Assembly: GCA_963834425.1 (NCBI GenBank)
Contig: CAWIBR010000014.1
Location: forward strand, 1 to 64,000
Direction: 5' to 3'
Origin: CAVURS01 sp963834425
GTDB lineage: Bacteria > Actinomycetota > Actinomycetes > Actinomycetales > CAVURS01
DNA: 64,000 nucleotides
Part shown: piece by piece, positions 52,879-62,952 of the stretch
Numbering within the stretch: position 1 is the first letter of the stretch
How the letters are laid out: every line of letters starts with the position of its first letter
Made by a program: the position numbers and the translations under genes
Notes under the pieces: generated by a model
Databases searched by the model: none
Told to the model about the DNA's origin: nothing
The model's input: the letters and a program-made list of their open reading frames with translations, nothing else

Positions 52879-55170
52879 GTGACCGAGCGCTCCCCGCGCG
52901 ACCGACAGGTCGGCGCGTCCGTCGAGCAGTTGCTGACCGCTGCCGTGACAGCGATCGGTGGGTCCGCCCGGGCCGGTCAGGTAGCAGATGGCCGCGGCCG
53001 TCCAGTCCTCGATCGAGAGCGGGGAGCACCTGCTCGTGCAGGCCGGCACTGGCACCGGCAAGTCGCTCGCCTACCTGGTCCCGGCGATCGCCCACGCGGC
53101 GACCTCGGAGCAGCCGGTGATCGTTTCCACCGCGACCCTGGCCTTGCAGGCCCAGGTCATCGACCGCGACCTGCCGCGCCTGGCCGACGCCGTCGCCCCG
53201 CTGCTGGGCCGCCGCCCGACGTACGCGCTGGTCAAGGGTCGGCGCAACTATCTCTGCAAGCACAAACTGGTCGGCGGCTTCCCGGCCGAGGAGGAGACGC
53301 TCTTCGACTCGCCGGCCGAGAATGCCGCGCCGGGGCGGCTGGGCGCCGAGGTCCTGCGGTTGCGCACCTGGGCCGAGGAGACGGCCACGGGCGACCGCGA
53401 CGAGCTGGTCCCCGGCGTCAGCGAGCGGGCCTGGCGGCAGGTCTCGGTCTCGGCCCACGAGTGCCTCGGCTCCAAGTGCCCGCTGGTGCAGGAGTGCTTC
53501 GTGGAGAACGCGCGGGCCGACTCCAGGACCACCGACATCGTGGTCACCAACCATGCGCTCCTGGCCATCGACGCCTTCGGTGACCCGACGCTGCTGCCCG
53601 AGCACGAGGTCGTCATCGTCGACGAGGGTCATGAGCTGGTCGACCGGGTGACGTCGGCCATCACCGACGAGCTCACGCCGGCCGCGGTGGAGCGGGCGGC
53701 CCGGCAGTCGGCCAAGCTCGTCAGGGGCAAGTCGGCCGAAGGGCTGGACGAGCCGGACCAGGCGATGACGGCGGCCGGTGAGGATCTGGCGGCAGCGCTC
53801 GACGGGGATCACCGAGGGGCGGCTGACCGAGCTGCCGGCGGGGTTGGTTGCGGCGCTGGCCCGGGTTCGCGATGCCGCCCGCTCACTGCTGACCGCGCTC
53901 AAGCCGGGTCGCGGCGAGGAGGTCGACGGTGCCCGGCAGGTCGCGCGAGCCGGTGTGCAGGAGGTCTTCGACGTCAGTGAACGGCTGCTGGCCGGTCACG
54001 ACCAGGACGTGGTCTGGCTGGCCGACGAGCAGCGCCGGGGCAAGGTCGTGCACGTCGCGCCGATCACGGTGGCCGGGCTGCTGCGCGAGCAGCTGTTCGG
54101 GGAGCGGACCGTCGTGCTGACCTCGGCGACCCTCGAGCTCGGCGGCACCTTCGACGCGCTCGCCCGCTCGCTCGGCCTGGCCGGACCGGACGCACCCTCG
54201 TGGACCGGTCTGGATGTCGGCAGCCCGTTCGAGTACCCCAAGCAGGCGATCCTGTACGTCGCGAAGCACCTCCCACCACCGGGCCGGGACGGCATCGGCG
54301 CCGCCCAACTGGACGAGCTCGAGGCCCTGGTGCGCGCCGCAGGCGGCCGCACCCTCGGGCTGTTCAGCTCGATGCGAGCCGCCCGGACCGCCGCCGAGCT
54401 GATGCGCGAGCGCCTGGAGACTCCGGTGCTCCTGCAGGGCGAGGACCAGACCGCGACGCTGGTCCGGGATTTCGCCCGGGACGCGACGACGTCGCTCTTC
54501 GGCACCCTCTCGCTCTGGCAGGGGGTCGACGTCCCCGGCCCGGCCTGCCAGCTCGTCGTGATCGACCGGGTGCCGTTTCCCCGCCCCGACGACCCGCTGT
54601 CGTCGGCCCGCGCCCAGGCCGTCGCCGACACCGGTGGCAACGGGTTCATGGCGGTGTCGGCGACCCACGCGGCGCTGCGACTGGCCCAGGGCTCGGGCCG
54701 GCTGATCCGCTCGGCCACCGACCGGGGCGTCGTGGCGGTGCTCGACTCCCGGCTCTCGACCGCGCGCTACGCCGACTTCCTGCGCCGCTCGCTGCCGCCG
54801 TTCTGGGCGACAACCGATCGCGCGCTGGTCCTGGCCGCCTTGGGTCGGCTGGACGACGCGGCCGGCCCCGAGGTGTGGGCTGTGCAGGAGCCGGGCGCAC
54901 GAACCGGCGGCCGGCCCGCGCCGCCGGTCGCCGCACCAGCGATCGCCTCGCCGACGACGGCGGCCGCCGGCCGAGCCGGGTCCGGTCGCGGAAGCCGCCC
55001 GCACGGCGGTGACGCTGGGCCATGCCTGGACCGAGCAACAGGACGAGGAGCTGCGCGACGGTGTGGAGCTGGGCTGCACGGTCGAGGAGCTCGCCGAGCA
55101 GCTCGACCTGGCCCCCGACCTGATCACCGCCCGGCTGGCCGGACTCGGATTGGTCGCGGCCGAGGCCTAG
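52879..55170 (+). CDS. dinG: DinG-family ATP-dependent DNA helicase, three one-base shifts
   Basis: XPD/DinG-type helicase. The start (GTG 52879, RQVGASVEQLLTAAV) is in one frame; the ATPase part with Walker A QAGTGTGKSLAYLVPA, DEGH box and the Cys-rich SAHECLGSKCPLVQECF follows in the next frame from about 52988; motif IV-VI region (VLTSATLELGG, LFGTLSLWQGVDVPG, RLIRS) is in the third from about 53805. Shifts are near 52985, in G53804-53807, and near 54960. The last shift restores a helical tail EEL..GCTVEELAEQLDLAPDLITARL ending at 55170. All three are +1, which suggests error rather than decay. Confidence 0.85.
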
Positions 55171-55793
55171 CCCGGCGGCGCGGTCCGGGACCGGGACTGC
55201 GGGTGGATCGTCTCCCCGGCCTCCAGCATCGCGACGTACTGCTCGATCTTGCGGGCGCGGGTCTCCGCTCGCTTGACCGACTCGATCCGGTAGAGGATCG
55301 CGTAGCGGTTCTGGCTGGTCAGGCTGGCGAAGAACGTTGCGGCAGAGGGGGATTCATCCAGCGCAGCCTGCAGATCGGCGGGCACCTCGGCGACCCGCGG
55401 ACTGGCGTACGCCGCGTCCCAGCGCCCGTCCGCCTTCGCAGCCGCCACCTCGGCCAGGCCGGCCGGACGCATCCGCCCGGCGGCGGTCAGGGCTTCGACT
55501 CGGGCGCAGTTGATCTTGGACCAACGGCCTCGCGGCCGGCGCGGGGTGAATCGCCGCAGCGTCCAGTCGTCGTCGTAGGACGCGGCCTGGCCGTCGATCC
55601 AGCCGAAGCAGATCGCGACCTCCAGCGCCTGGGCATAGGAGATGGACCGGGCCGCGCCCGTCGCCCGGGCGATCTTCAGCCAGAGCCCCGGCGTCACGAC
55701 ATTGCGCTCCACCCAGCGCTCGAAGCTGGCGACGGTCGCGAACGACCGGATCGGCAAGCCGTCCGGGCCCACTTCCCGCGCTGCTCCAGCCAC
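55167..55793 (-). CDS. YdeI/OmdA-family protein
   Basis: The 208-residue protein has the YdeI architecture: LWLKIARATGAARSISYAQALEVAICFGWIDGQ, a central RRPRGRWSKINCARVEAL stretch and a C-terminal FFASLTSQNRYAILYRIESVKRAETRARKIEQYV (OmdA domain). Function is not established for the family. It overlaps the convergent dinG end by 4 bp. Confidence 0.9.
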   Translation of the reverse strand: MAGAAREVGPDGLPIRSFATVASFERWVERNVVTPGLWLKIARATGAARSISYAQALEVAICFGWIDGQAASYDDDWTLRRFTPRRPRGRWSKINCARVEALTAAGRMRPAGLAEVAAAKADGRWDAAYASPRVAEVPADLQAALDESPSAATFFASLTSQNRYAILYRIESVKRAETRARKIEQYVAMLEAGETIHPQSRSRTAPPG

Positions 55794-55864
55794 CAGAGCA
55801 GTGAACCAGCGGCCAGTGACAAGCCGCAGAACGGCGGTGACGGGGCCTGTGCCAGGCTCGAGGA

Positions 55865-56957
55865 GTGCCCTCCCGCCCGCTGACCCTCGAGCAGGCCCGC
55901 GGCCAGTGGAAACCCGTGCCCGGCTATCTCAACGCCGCCACCCTGGGCCTGCCCACGCGCGGCGTCGTGGCCGCGATCGAGGCCGACATCGAGCGCTGGT
56001 CCTCCGGGCGCTCCTCCGCCCCCGGCTACGACGCCGCGGTGGCCCGATGCCGTGAGCTCTACGCCGGCCTGGTCGGCGTCCCGGAGGCGTGGGTGGCCGC
56101 ACACGCGCAGACGTCCGTGATGGTCTCGCTGCTCGCCGCCGCCCTGCCGGACGGCGCCGAGGTCGTGCTGCCCGAGGGCGACTTCACCTCCGTCGTCTTC
56201 CCGTTCCTGGTGCACGCGGATCGTGGCGTCCGGGTGCGGCAGGTACCTCTCGCCGGGCTGGCCGATGCCGTGCGGGCCTCGACGACGCTGGTCGCCTTCT
56301 CGCTGGCCCAGTCCAGCGACGGGACCGTGACGGACGCCGCGGCCGTGCGCGAGGCGGCGACTCGGCACGGTGCACTGACCTTCTGCGACCTGACCCAGGC
56401 GGCGGGCTGGATGCCGTGCCGGGCCGGCGACTTCGACGTCACCACCTGCTCGGCGTACAAGTGGCTGTGCCATCCGCGGGGGACCGCCTACCTCACGGTC
56501 CGGCCCGAGGTCATGGAGCGGCTGCGGCCGATCCATGCCGGGTGGTACGCCGGGGAGTCGCGTTGGGACTCGGTCTACGGACCGCAGATGGTGCTCGCTG
56601 CGGACGCCCGCAGGTTCGACGTGTCGCCGGCGTGGCTCCCGTGGACCGGTGCCGTGCCGGCGATGGAGCTGTTCGCGGGCCTGGACCCCGAGCAGGTCCG
56701 GGCGCACGACGTCGCCCTGGCCGACGGCCTGCTGGCGCGGCTCGACCTGGCACCTCGCGGACAGGCCGTCGTCTCCCTGCCGGACGCCGACGGAGCGGTG
56801 AGTGCCGCATTGACGGCCCGGGGCGCGGTCGTGGCCGGTCGCGCGGGGCGGGTGCGCATCGCGTTCCACCTCTGGAACGACGCGGTCGACGTGGATCTGG
56901 TGGCCGAGGTCCTGCGGCCACTCCGCGCGTTTCTCAGCGCGTTTCTCAGCGCGCTGA
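55865..56957 (+). CDS. Class V aminotransferase family PLP enzyme, probable shift near the end
   Basis: Fold-type I PLP enzyme of about 363 residues. FCDLTQAAGWMP carries the Asp/Gln PLP contacts and CSAYKWLCHPRGTAY the Schiff-base lysine; the opening YLNAATLGLPTRG is typical of the selenocysteine-lyase/isopenicillin-N-epimerase-like branch. The frame as read runs on to 57220 over the next gene; a +1 shift near 56920 would end it at TGA 56955 after a 12-bp duplication. Substrate unknown. Confidence 0.82.
56925..56948 (+). repeat. 12-bp tandem duplication at the aminotransferase 3' end
   Basis: GCGCGTTTCTCA occurs twice, followed by GCGCGCTGA. It duplicates four codons just before the inferred stop. 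Confidence 0.75.
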
Positions 56958-56982
56958 CAGGCTCGGGCCGCACACTGGGCCC

Positions 56983-57258
56983 ATGGAGGAAAAGGAAGCC
57001 GCCCGGGTGGCCGAGGCGCTGCGCGCCTACGGTTTCATCGCGCACGTGGCCCGGCCGTCGGCCTACCGGTTCGGTGTGCGGGTGCCGCTCGGCGATGGCC
57101 GCGAGGCGCTGTGGGACGTCGACGGCGCCGCCGGGCTGGAGGCCCAGATCATGCGCGACGGCGTCCTGGTCGGGTTCGTGCCCCAGATCGAGGGCTCCGA
57201 GGACTTCGACGAGGCGATGACCGCGCGGGCCATCGCCACCGCCGACTACGGCACCTGA
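56983..57258 (+). CDS. Conserved-looking small protein of unknown function
   Basis: A 91-residue acidic cytoplasmic protein: MEEKEAARVAEALRAYGFIAHVARP, a beta-rich centre (GVRVPLGDGREALWDVDG) and EDFDEAMTARAIATADYGT. No signal peptide or membrane segment. No family recognised. CACACT lies 6 nt before the ATG, a possible -10 of a leaderless message. It converges on lexA with 32 bp between. Confidence 0.75.
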   Translation: MEEKEAARVAEALRAYGFIAHVARPSAYRFGVRVPLGDGREALWDVDGAAGLEAQIMRDGVLVGFVPQIEGSEDFDEAMTARAIATADYGT

Positions 57259-57266
57259 GGTCCCGC

Positions 57267-57302
57267 GACCTTCCCCTCAGACCTTCCGGCTCAGACCTTC
57301 CG
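57267..57302. repeat. Tandem duplication of the lexA 3' end
   Basis: CTCAGACCTTCCG occurs at 57290-57302 (carrying the lexA stop and last codons on the minus strand) and at 57276-57288, with a shorter GACCTTCC at 57267-57274. Spacings are 14 and 13 nt. Confidence 0.85.
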
Positions 57303-58197
57303 CAGGACGGCCTGGACCCGGCCGAGGATGACCGCGTGGTCACCGTCGATCGGTGAGTACGCCGGGTTGTGCGGCATCAGCCACAGGTGCCCGTCCTTGC
57401 GCTTGAACGTCTTCACGGTCGCCTCACCGTCGAGCATGGCGGCCACGATGTCGCCGTTGACGGCGTCCGACTGCTGGCGCACCACGACCCAGTCGCCGTC
57501 GCAGATCGCCGCGTCGACCATCGAGTCGCCGACGACCTTGAGCAGGAACAGCTGCCCGTCGCCGACGATCTGCCGGGGGAGCGGGAAGACGTCCTCCACC
57601 GCCTCCTCGGCCAGGATCGGGCCGCCGGCCGCGATCCGGCCCAGGACCGGAACGTACGTCGCGTCCGGGCGGGTGTCGCCGGCGCCGGTCTCGTCGTAGC
57701 TGGCCGACGCGGAGTCGTGGTAGCGGGTGCCCTTGGTCTCACCGGGCATGAACACCTCGATGGCGCGCGGCCGGTTGGGGTCGCGGCGCAGGAAACCCTT
57801 GCGCTCCAACGCTGCCAGCTGGTGGGCGACACTGCTGGGACTGGTCAGCCCGACCGCGATGCCGATCTCCCGCATGCTCGGCGGGTAGCCCCGGCGCTCG
57901 ACGCTGTCGCGGATCTCCTCCAGCACCCGACGCTGCCGCGCGGTCAGGCCGTCGCCGCCTCCGAGCTCGCCGTACTCCTGGACGAGGACCTCGTTGCTCG
58001 GCCGGCCGCGCTTGACCGGCGCCTCGGCGGCATTGGACGTCGCGCTCGCCTTCTTCTTGGCCTCGCGCTTGGCGCGGGTCGTGGCTGCCGCCGGGATCGC
58101 TGGGGTCTTGGCGGTCTTCCCTGCGGTCCTGGCTTGGGGTCTTGGTTGGGGTCTTGGTGGTCTTCGCGGACTTCGCGCCCACTCGGGTGCTGGCCAT
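57291..58197 (-). CDS. lexA: LexA repressor, one-base shift in the N-terminal linker
   Basis: SOS master repressor cleaved with RecA help. The winged HTH (GYPPSMREIGIAVGLTSPSSVAHQL), the cleavage Ala-Gly in RIAAGGP, catalytic Ser in VGDSMVDAAI and Lys in ATVKTFKRK are present. The intact frame has only a GTG at 57926, inside the first HTH helix. The full N-terminus (TARQRRVLEEI preceded by a basic Ala/Lys/Thr-rich tail) extends to ATG 58197 behind AGGAGG, if one C of 58136-58139 is removed, giving about 301 residues. Confidence 0.93.
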
Positions 58198-58295
58198 GGT
58201 CCCGCCTCCTGCTCGTCGGTCGGCTGTCAGTGGTCGCTGGTGGGCTGCTGTGCAGAGCCCGCTCGGTGACACCGTACGAGGTTCGTACAGAAGTT

Positions 58296-58311
58296 TCAAA
58301 CATTTGTTCGA
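58296..58311. promoter_or_regulatory. LexA box, lexA side
   Basis: TCAAACATTTGTTCGA matches TCGAAC-N4-GTTCGA with one change. It lies 98 bp upstream of the lexA start and probably mediates autoregulation. Confidence 0.8.
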
Positions 58312-58349
58312 CGCGTGTCTCGACACTGTCGCACCGGTGTGTTAGAACT

Positions 58350-58380
58350 CGTACAGGCGTTCGATCGAACATCCGTTCGA
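58350..58380. promoter_or_regulatory. Two adjacent LexA boxes, LysM-gene side
   Basis: TCGAACATCCGTTCGA (58365-58380) is a perfect match to the LexA palindrome. CGTACAGGCGTTCGA (58350-58364) abuts it and matches with changes in the left half. They lie 21 bp before ATG 58402. Confidence 0.85.
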
Positions 58381-58401
58381 TCTCTTCCCCAGGAGGCCAG
58401 C

Positions 58402-58872
58402 ATGTCCGCAGCCACGATCCACCGCCCGACCTTCTCGGCCTCGCCGACTCAACTGCCGACTCACGTTCCGGCTCAGCTGCCGGCCCAGCGTGAGTCGCGC
58501 TCGGCCCCGCTGCGGCTGGTACCGCCGATCGAGCGGACCGGCGCCCGGCCCGCTCGCGTCCGCTCCGCGGTGCCCACGGTGCAGCTGACCCGGCGCGGCC
58601 GGCTGGTCGTGCTGGCCGTCCTGCTGGTCGCCGGGGTGGGGATGATGATCGGGCTCACCGGCGTGTTCGGCTCGGCCGCGGCCGGGGTCGCGCCCACCAG
58701 CCCGGCCACCCGCACCATCGTGATCCAGCCCGGGCAGACCCTGTGGTCGATCGCCGGCCAGGTCGCGCCCGGCACCGACCGGCGGGACACCATCGCCCGG
58801 ATCGTGGAGCTCAACGCCCTGCCCAACTCCGCGGTCTCGGCCGGCGAGCGGATCGCCGTACCGACGCACTGA
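58402..58872 (+). CDS. SOS-controlled LysM-domain membrane protein (DivS/ChiZ-like)
   Basis: The 156-residue protein has a Pro/Ala-rich cytoplasmic segment, one membrane helix (LVVLAVLLVAGVGMMIGLTGVFG, about 74-96) and a C-terminal LysM domain (IVIQPGQTLWSIAGQV ... NALPNSAVSAGERIAVP). The lexA-divergent position and LexA boxes match the SOS-induced cell-division inhibitors DivS of Corynebacterium and Rv2719c/ChiZ of Mycobacterium. AGGAGG precedes the ATG. It probably delays septation during DNA damage. Confidence 0.9.
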   Translation: MSAATIHRPTFSASPTQLPTHVPAQLPAQRESRSAPLRLVPPIERTGARPARVRSAVPTVQLTRRGRLVVLAVLLVAGVGMMIGLTGVFGSAAAGVAPTSPATRTIVIQPGQTLWSIAGQVAPGTDRRDTIARIVELNALPNSAVSAGERIAVPTH

Positions 58873-58922
58873 AGGCACTGAGCGCAAGCCCTCCGGGCGC
58901 GAAACTCCCGGCGCGTCAGCTC

Positions 58923-58999
58923 TTGACCTTGGGTCGAGGGTCGGCTTAAGTTACCCCTACATCTAGTAGTTACACCGATGTCGTTCGCCCACATCTTGT
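58923..58999 (+). promoter_or_regulatory. nrdR-nrdJ promoter with two NrdR-type boxes
   Basis: TTGACC (58923-58928), 18 bp and TAAGTT (58947-58952) form a candidate promoter. Directly downstream are ACATCTAGT (58959-58967, within the dyad CTACATCTAGTAG) and ACATCTTGT (58991-58999), 32 bp apart, i.e. three helical turns. Paired boxes at whole-turn spacing are the rule for NrdR repression. Confidence 0.7.
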
Positions 59000-59016
59000 C
59001 TACAGGCCAGAGCTGG

Positions 59017-59057
59017 TTATCCACAGCTCGCGGGGTTCATTCCCCAGTCCGTCCACA
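59017..59057 (+). promoter_or_regulatory. DnaA-type boxes in the nrdR leader
   Basis: TTATCCACA (59017-59025) is a perfect consensus DnaA box; CCGTCCACA follows at 59049-59057. The leader also holds a small hairpin GTGGT-TGAT-ACCAC (59116-59129) before the Shine-Dalgarno GGAGGGAGG. Confidence 0.6.
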
Positions 59058-59153
59058 GATGAACCCCCAGAAATGGCGGTCCGGGAGGACGTTCTGGGTG
59101 TCTCTGTTGGTTGAGGTGGTTGATACCACTGGGGAGTAGGAGGGAGGCGCCCG

Positions 59154-59639
59154 ATGTTCTGCCCGTTCTGCCGGCACAGCGACTCACGAGTCGTCGACAG
59201 CCGCACGACCGATGACGGCACGGCCATCCGCCGGCGCCGCCAGTGCCCCGAGTGCGGGCGCCGCTTCACCACCCAGGAGACCGCGAGCCTCAGCGTGCTG
59301 AAGCGCTCGGGGGCCACCGAGCCGTTCAGCCGAGCCAAGGTGCTGGCCGGCGTCCGCAAGGCCTGCCAGGGCCGCCCGGTCGGCGAGGACGACCTGGCCC
59401 GGCTGGCCCAGCGGGTCGAGGAGACCGTCCGGGCGACCGGGCAGGCCGAGATCGAGGCCCACGAGGTGGGTCTGGCGACGCTCGAGCCGCTGCGGGAGCT
59501 GGACGAGGTCGCCTACCTGCGGTTCGCCTCGGTCTACCAGGCCTTCGACTCCCTCGAGGACTTCGAGTCGGCCATCACGCTGCTGCGAGCCGAGCACGCG
59601 CCCACCGGCGTCGAGCCGGACGCGGCGGCCCACCCCTAG
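59154..59639 (+). CDS. nrdR: Transcriptional repressor NrdR
   Basis: Zinc- and nucleotide-dependent repressor of ribonucleotide reductase genes, 161 residues. The zinc ribbon is CPFC ... CPECGRRFTT and the ATP-cone begins VLKRSGATEPFSRAKVLAGV. The ATG has a strong GGAGGGAGG upstream. It precedes nrdJ, the gene it should control. Confidence 0.97.
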   Translation: MFCPFCRHSDSRVVDSRTTDDGTAIRRRRQCPECGRRFTTQETASLSVLKRSGATEPFSRAKVLAGVRKACQGRPVGEDDLARLAQRVEETVRATGQAEIEAHEVGLATLEPLRELDEVAYLRFASVYQAFDSLEDFESAITLLRAEHAPTGVEPDAAAHP

Positions 59640-59789
59640 ACGCCGTCGGCGGCGGGCGCTGGGGAAGGCATCCGCCGCCGATGGCCACCAGCACGTCCTT
59701 CCCCGGCAACGAGCAGCAGACAGCAGACATCAGCACAGATCAGCAGACATTCCACGAAGACCGATGAAGGAACCACGAGGGGACATCGC

Positions 59790-62700
59790 ATGACGCAGAC
59801 CACGAACGGCTCGGGCTCGACCGCAGGTTCGACCAGCGGCGCGCGGGCCAAGCGCAAGGCAGCCGGGGGGCTGACTGTCGAGCGCATCTACACCACGCCC
59901 GGTGTGCACCCGTACGACGAGGTGACCTGGGAGCGGCGCGACGTCGTCCAGCAGAACTGGAAGACGGGCGAGACGATCTTCGAGCAGCGCGGTGTGGAGT
60001 TCCCGGACTTCTGGAGCGTCAACGCGTCCACCATCGTCACCACCAAGTACTTCCGGGGGGCGCTCGGACACCAGCCAGCGCGAGACCGGCCTGAAGCAGC
60101 TGATCGACCGGGTCGTCCTGACCTACACCAAGGCCGGCGTCGACAACGGCTACTTCGCGACCGAGCAGGACGCCGAGGTCTTCGAGCACGAGCTCACCTG
60201 GGCGCTGCTGCACCAGGTCTTCAGCTTCAACTCCCCGGTCTGGTTCAACGTCGGGACCGATGCGCCGCAACAGGTTTCGGCCTGCTTCATCCTGGCCGTC
60301 GACGACTCGATGGACTCGATCCTGACCTGGTACAAGGAGGAGGGGTTCATCTTCAAGGGCGGCTCCGGCGCCGGCCTGAACCTGTCCCGGATCCGATCCT
60401 CCAAGGAGCTGCTGTCCAGCGGTGGCACGGCGTCCGGCCCGGTCAGCTTCATGCGTGGCGCCGACGCGAGCGCCGGCACGATCAAGTCCGGCGGGGCGAC
60501 CCGGCGGGCAGCCAAGATGGTCGTGCTCGACGTGGACCACCCCGACATCGAGGAGTTCATCGAGACCAAGGCCCGCGAGGAGGACAAGATCCGGGTCCTG
60601 CGCGACGCCGGCTTCGACATGGACCTCGGCGGCCGGGACATCACCTCGGTGCAGTACCAGAACGCCAACAACTCGGTGCGGGTCAACGACGAGTTCATGC
60701 GGGCCGTCGAGGAGGGCCGCGAGTTCGGGCTGCGGGCCCGCAAGACCGGCGAGGTGATCGAGACCGTCGACGCCAAGACGCTCTTCGACAAGATCGCCAA
60801 GGCCGCGTGGGAGTGCGCCGACCCGGGCATCCAGTACGACGACACGATCAACGACTGGCACACCAACCCCGAGACCGGCCGGATCACCGCGTCCAACCCG
60901 TGCTCGGAGTACATGTCGCTGGACAACTCCTCGTGCAACCTGGCCAGCCTCAACCTGCTGAAGTTCCTCAAGGACGACGACACCTTCGATGGCGAGACGT
61001 TCGCCAAGGTGGTCGAGCTGGTCATCACCGCGATGGACATCTCGATCTGCTTCGCCGACTTCCCGACGGTCGCGATCGGCGACACCACGCGGGCCTACCG
61101 TCAGCTGGGCATCGGCTACGCCAACCTCGGCGCGCTGCTGATGGCCTCCGGCCTCGGTTACGACTCCGAGGGCGGCCGCGCGCTGGCCGGTGCGATCACC
61201 TCGCTGATGACCGGCACGGCGTACAAGCGGTCGGCCGAGCTGGCCGGGATCGTCGGTCCGTACGACGGCTACGCCCGCAACGCCGACGCGCACCAGCGGG
61301 TCATGCGCAAGCACGCCGCCGCCAACGACGCGATCCGCACCGTCACCACGCTCGACAAGGACGTGCAGCGGCTGGCCACGCAGGCCTGGGACGCGGTCGT
61401 CAAGACGGGGGAGCGCAACGGCTTCCGCAACGCGCAGGCCTCGGTGCTCGCCCCGACCGGGACCATCGGCTTCATGATGGACTGCGACACCACGGGCATC
61501 GAGCCGGACTTCTCGCTGGTCAAGTTCAAGAAGCTCGTCGGTGGCGGCTCGATGCAGATCGTCAACCTGACGATCCCGCGGGCGCTGCGCAAGCTGGGCT
61601 ACACCGAGGAGACGGTCGAGGCGATCGTCGAGTACATCGCCGAGCACGGTCACGTCGTCGACGCGCCGGGCCTGCGCCCGGAGCACTACTCGGTGTTCGA
61701 CACCGCGATGGGTGAGCGCTCGATCGAGGCCATGGGGCACGTGCGGATGATGGCGGCGGCCCAGCCGTTCCTGTCCGGTGCGATCTCCAAGACGGTCAAC
61801 CTGCCCGAGGACGCCACGGTCGAGGAGATCGAGGACGTCTACCTGCAGGGCTGGAAGCTCGGCCTGAAGGCGCTCGCGGTCTACCGCGACAACTGCAAGG
61901 TCGGCCAGCCGCTGTCGGACGCCAAGGCCAAGCCGCAGCAAAGCGCGGAAACCGTTGCGGCGGTTGAGGCTGCGGTGCAGGCGGCCTCGGAGGTCCACCG
62001 GCCGACCCGTAAGCGTCTGCCGAAGCGCCGCCCGAGCCAGACCACCTCGTTCGCTGTCGGTGGCGCCGAGGGTTACCTGACCGCCGGTTCCTACCCGGAC
62101 GACGGGCTGGGCGAGATCTTCCTGAAGTTCGGCAAGCAGGGCTCGACCCTGGCCGGCGTCATGGATGCCTTCTCGGTCGCGATCTCGGTGGCCCTGCAGT
62201 ACGGCGTGCCGCTGGAGACGTTCGTCGAGAAGTTCACCAACATGCGGTTCGAGCCGGCCGGCATGACCGACGACCCGGACGTGCGGATGGCCCAGTCGCT
62301 GATGGACTACGTGTTCCGTCGCCTCGCCCTGGACCACCTGGACTTCGAGACCCGGTCCTACCTCGGGATCCACACGGCGGAGGAGCGGGCTCGCCAGCTG
62401 GAGACCGGCTCCTACACCCCGGCCGACTCCGAGGCCGAGAGCGACGAGGCCGAGATCGCGGGGTACGCCTCGACCGCCGTGCTCACCCCCGGCGCCAAGA
62501 AGGCTGAGGCGTCGGATGAGCGCGAGTTCGTGGCGCCGGCCGACGACCACGCGGGTCACAGCGGTCACGAGGGCCACGACCACGCGGCCGTGGAAACGGT
62601 TGCGGCGCAGGAGATCATCTCCGGTGCCGGGGCGGCCTCGGCCAAGGCGGTCTCGAGCTCGGTGCACTCCTCGGCCGAGCTGATGGAGAAGCTGACCGGC

Positions 62701-62805
62701 AAGGCCTCGGACGCGCCGATGTGCATGACCTGCGGCGTCAAGATGCGCGCCGCCGGCTCCTGCTACGTCTGCGAGGGCTGCGGCTCGACCAGCGGCTGCA
62801 GCTGA
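59790..62805 (+). CDS. nrdJ: B12-dependent ribonucleotide reductase, one-base shift near the start
   Basis: Class II reductase making deoxynucleotides with adenosylcobalamin. The first 90 residues (GGLTVERIYTTPGVHPYDEVTWERRD, NASTIVTTKYFRG) are in one frame and the remainder in another; a single extra base between 60054 and 60070 explains this and gives 1004 residues. Body motifs include SFNSPVWFNVG, GGSGAGLNLSRIRSS, NPCSEYMSLDNSSCNLASLN and PTGTIGFMMDCDTTGIEP. A His-rich linker (DDHAGHSGHEGHDHA) precedes a C-terminal redox Cys pair and zinc ribbon (CMTCG ... CEGCGSTSGC). Confidence 0.95.
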
Positions 62806-62824
62806 CGCAGAGAGCACGACGTAC

Positions 62825-62862
62825 GACGCGGGCCTGGGTGTTTCGACATCCGGGCCCGCGTC
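62825..62862 (+). terminator. Terminator hairpin after nrdJ
   Basis: GACGCGGGCC (62825-62834) pairs with GGCCCGCGTC (62853-62862), and the stem extends inward by several more pairs. No U-tract, as is common in high-GC genomes. Confidence 0.75.
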
Positions 62863-62952
62863 GCGTCCGGGCTGCACGGCCGGCGACAACGTGGAGCATC
62901 GCCGAGGTCAGGGCATCGAGGATCCTCCACACTGTCCATCAGGGAGGCAATC

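Noticed and set aside
59640..59789. Cobalamin riboswitch before nrdJ
   Set aside because: No B12-box-like sequence or structure is apparent, and a B12-dependent enzyme would not be expected to be shut off by B12.
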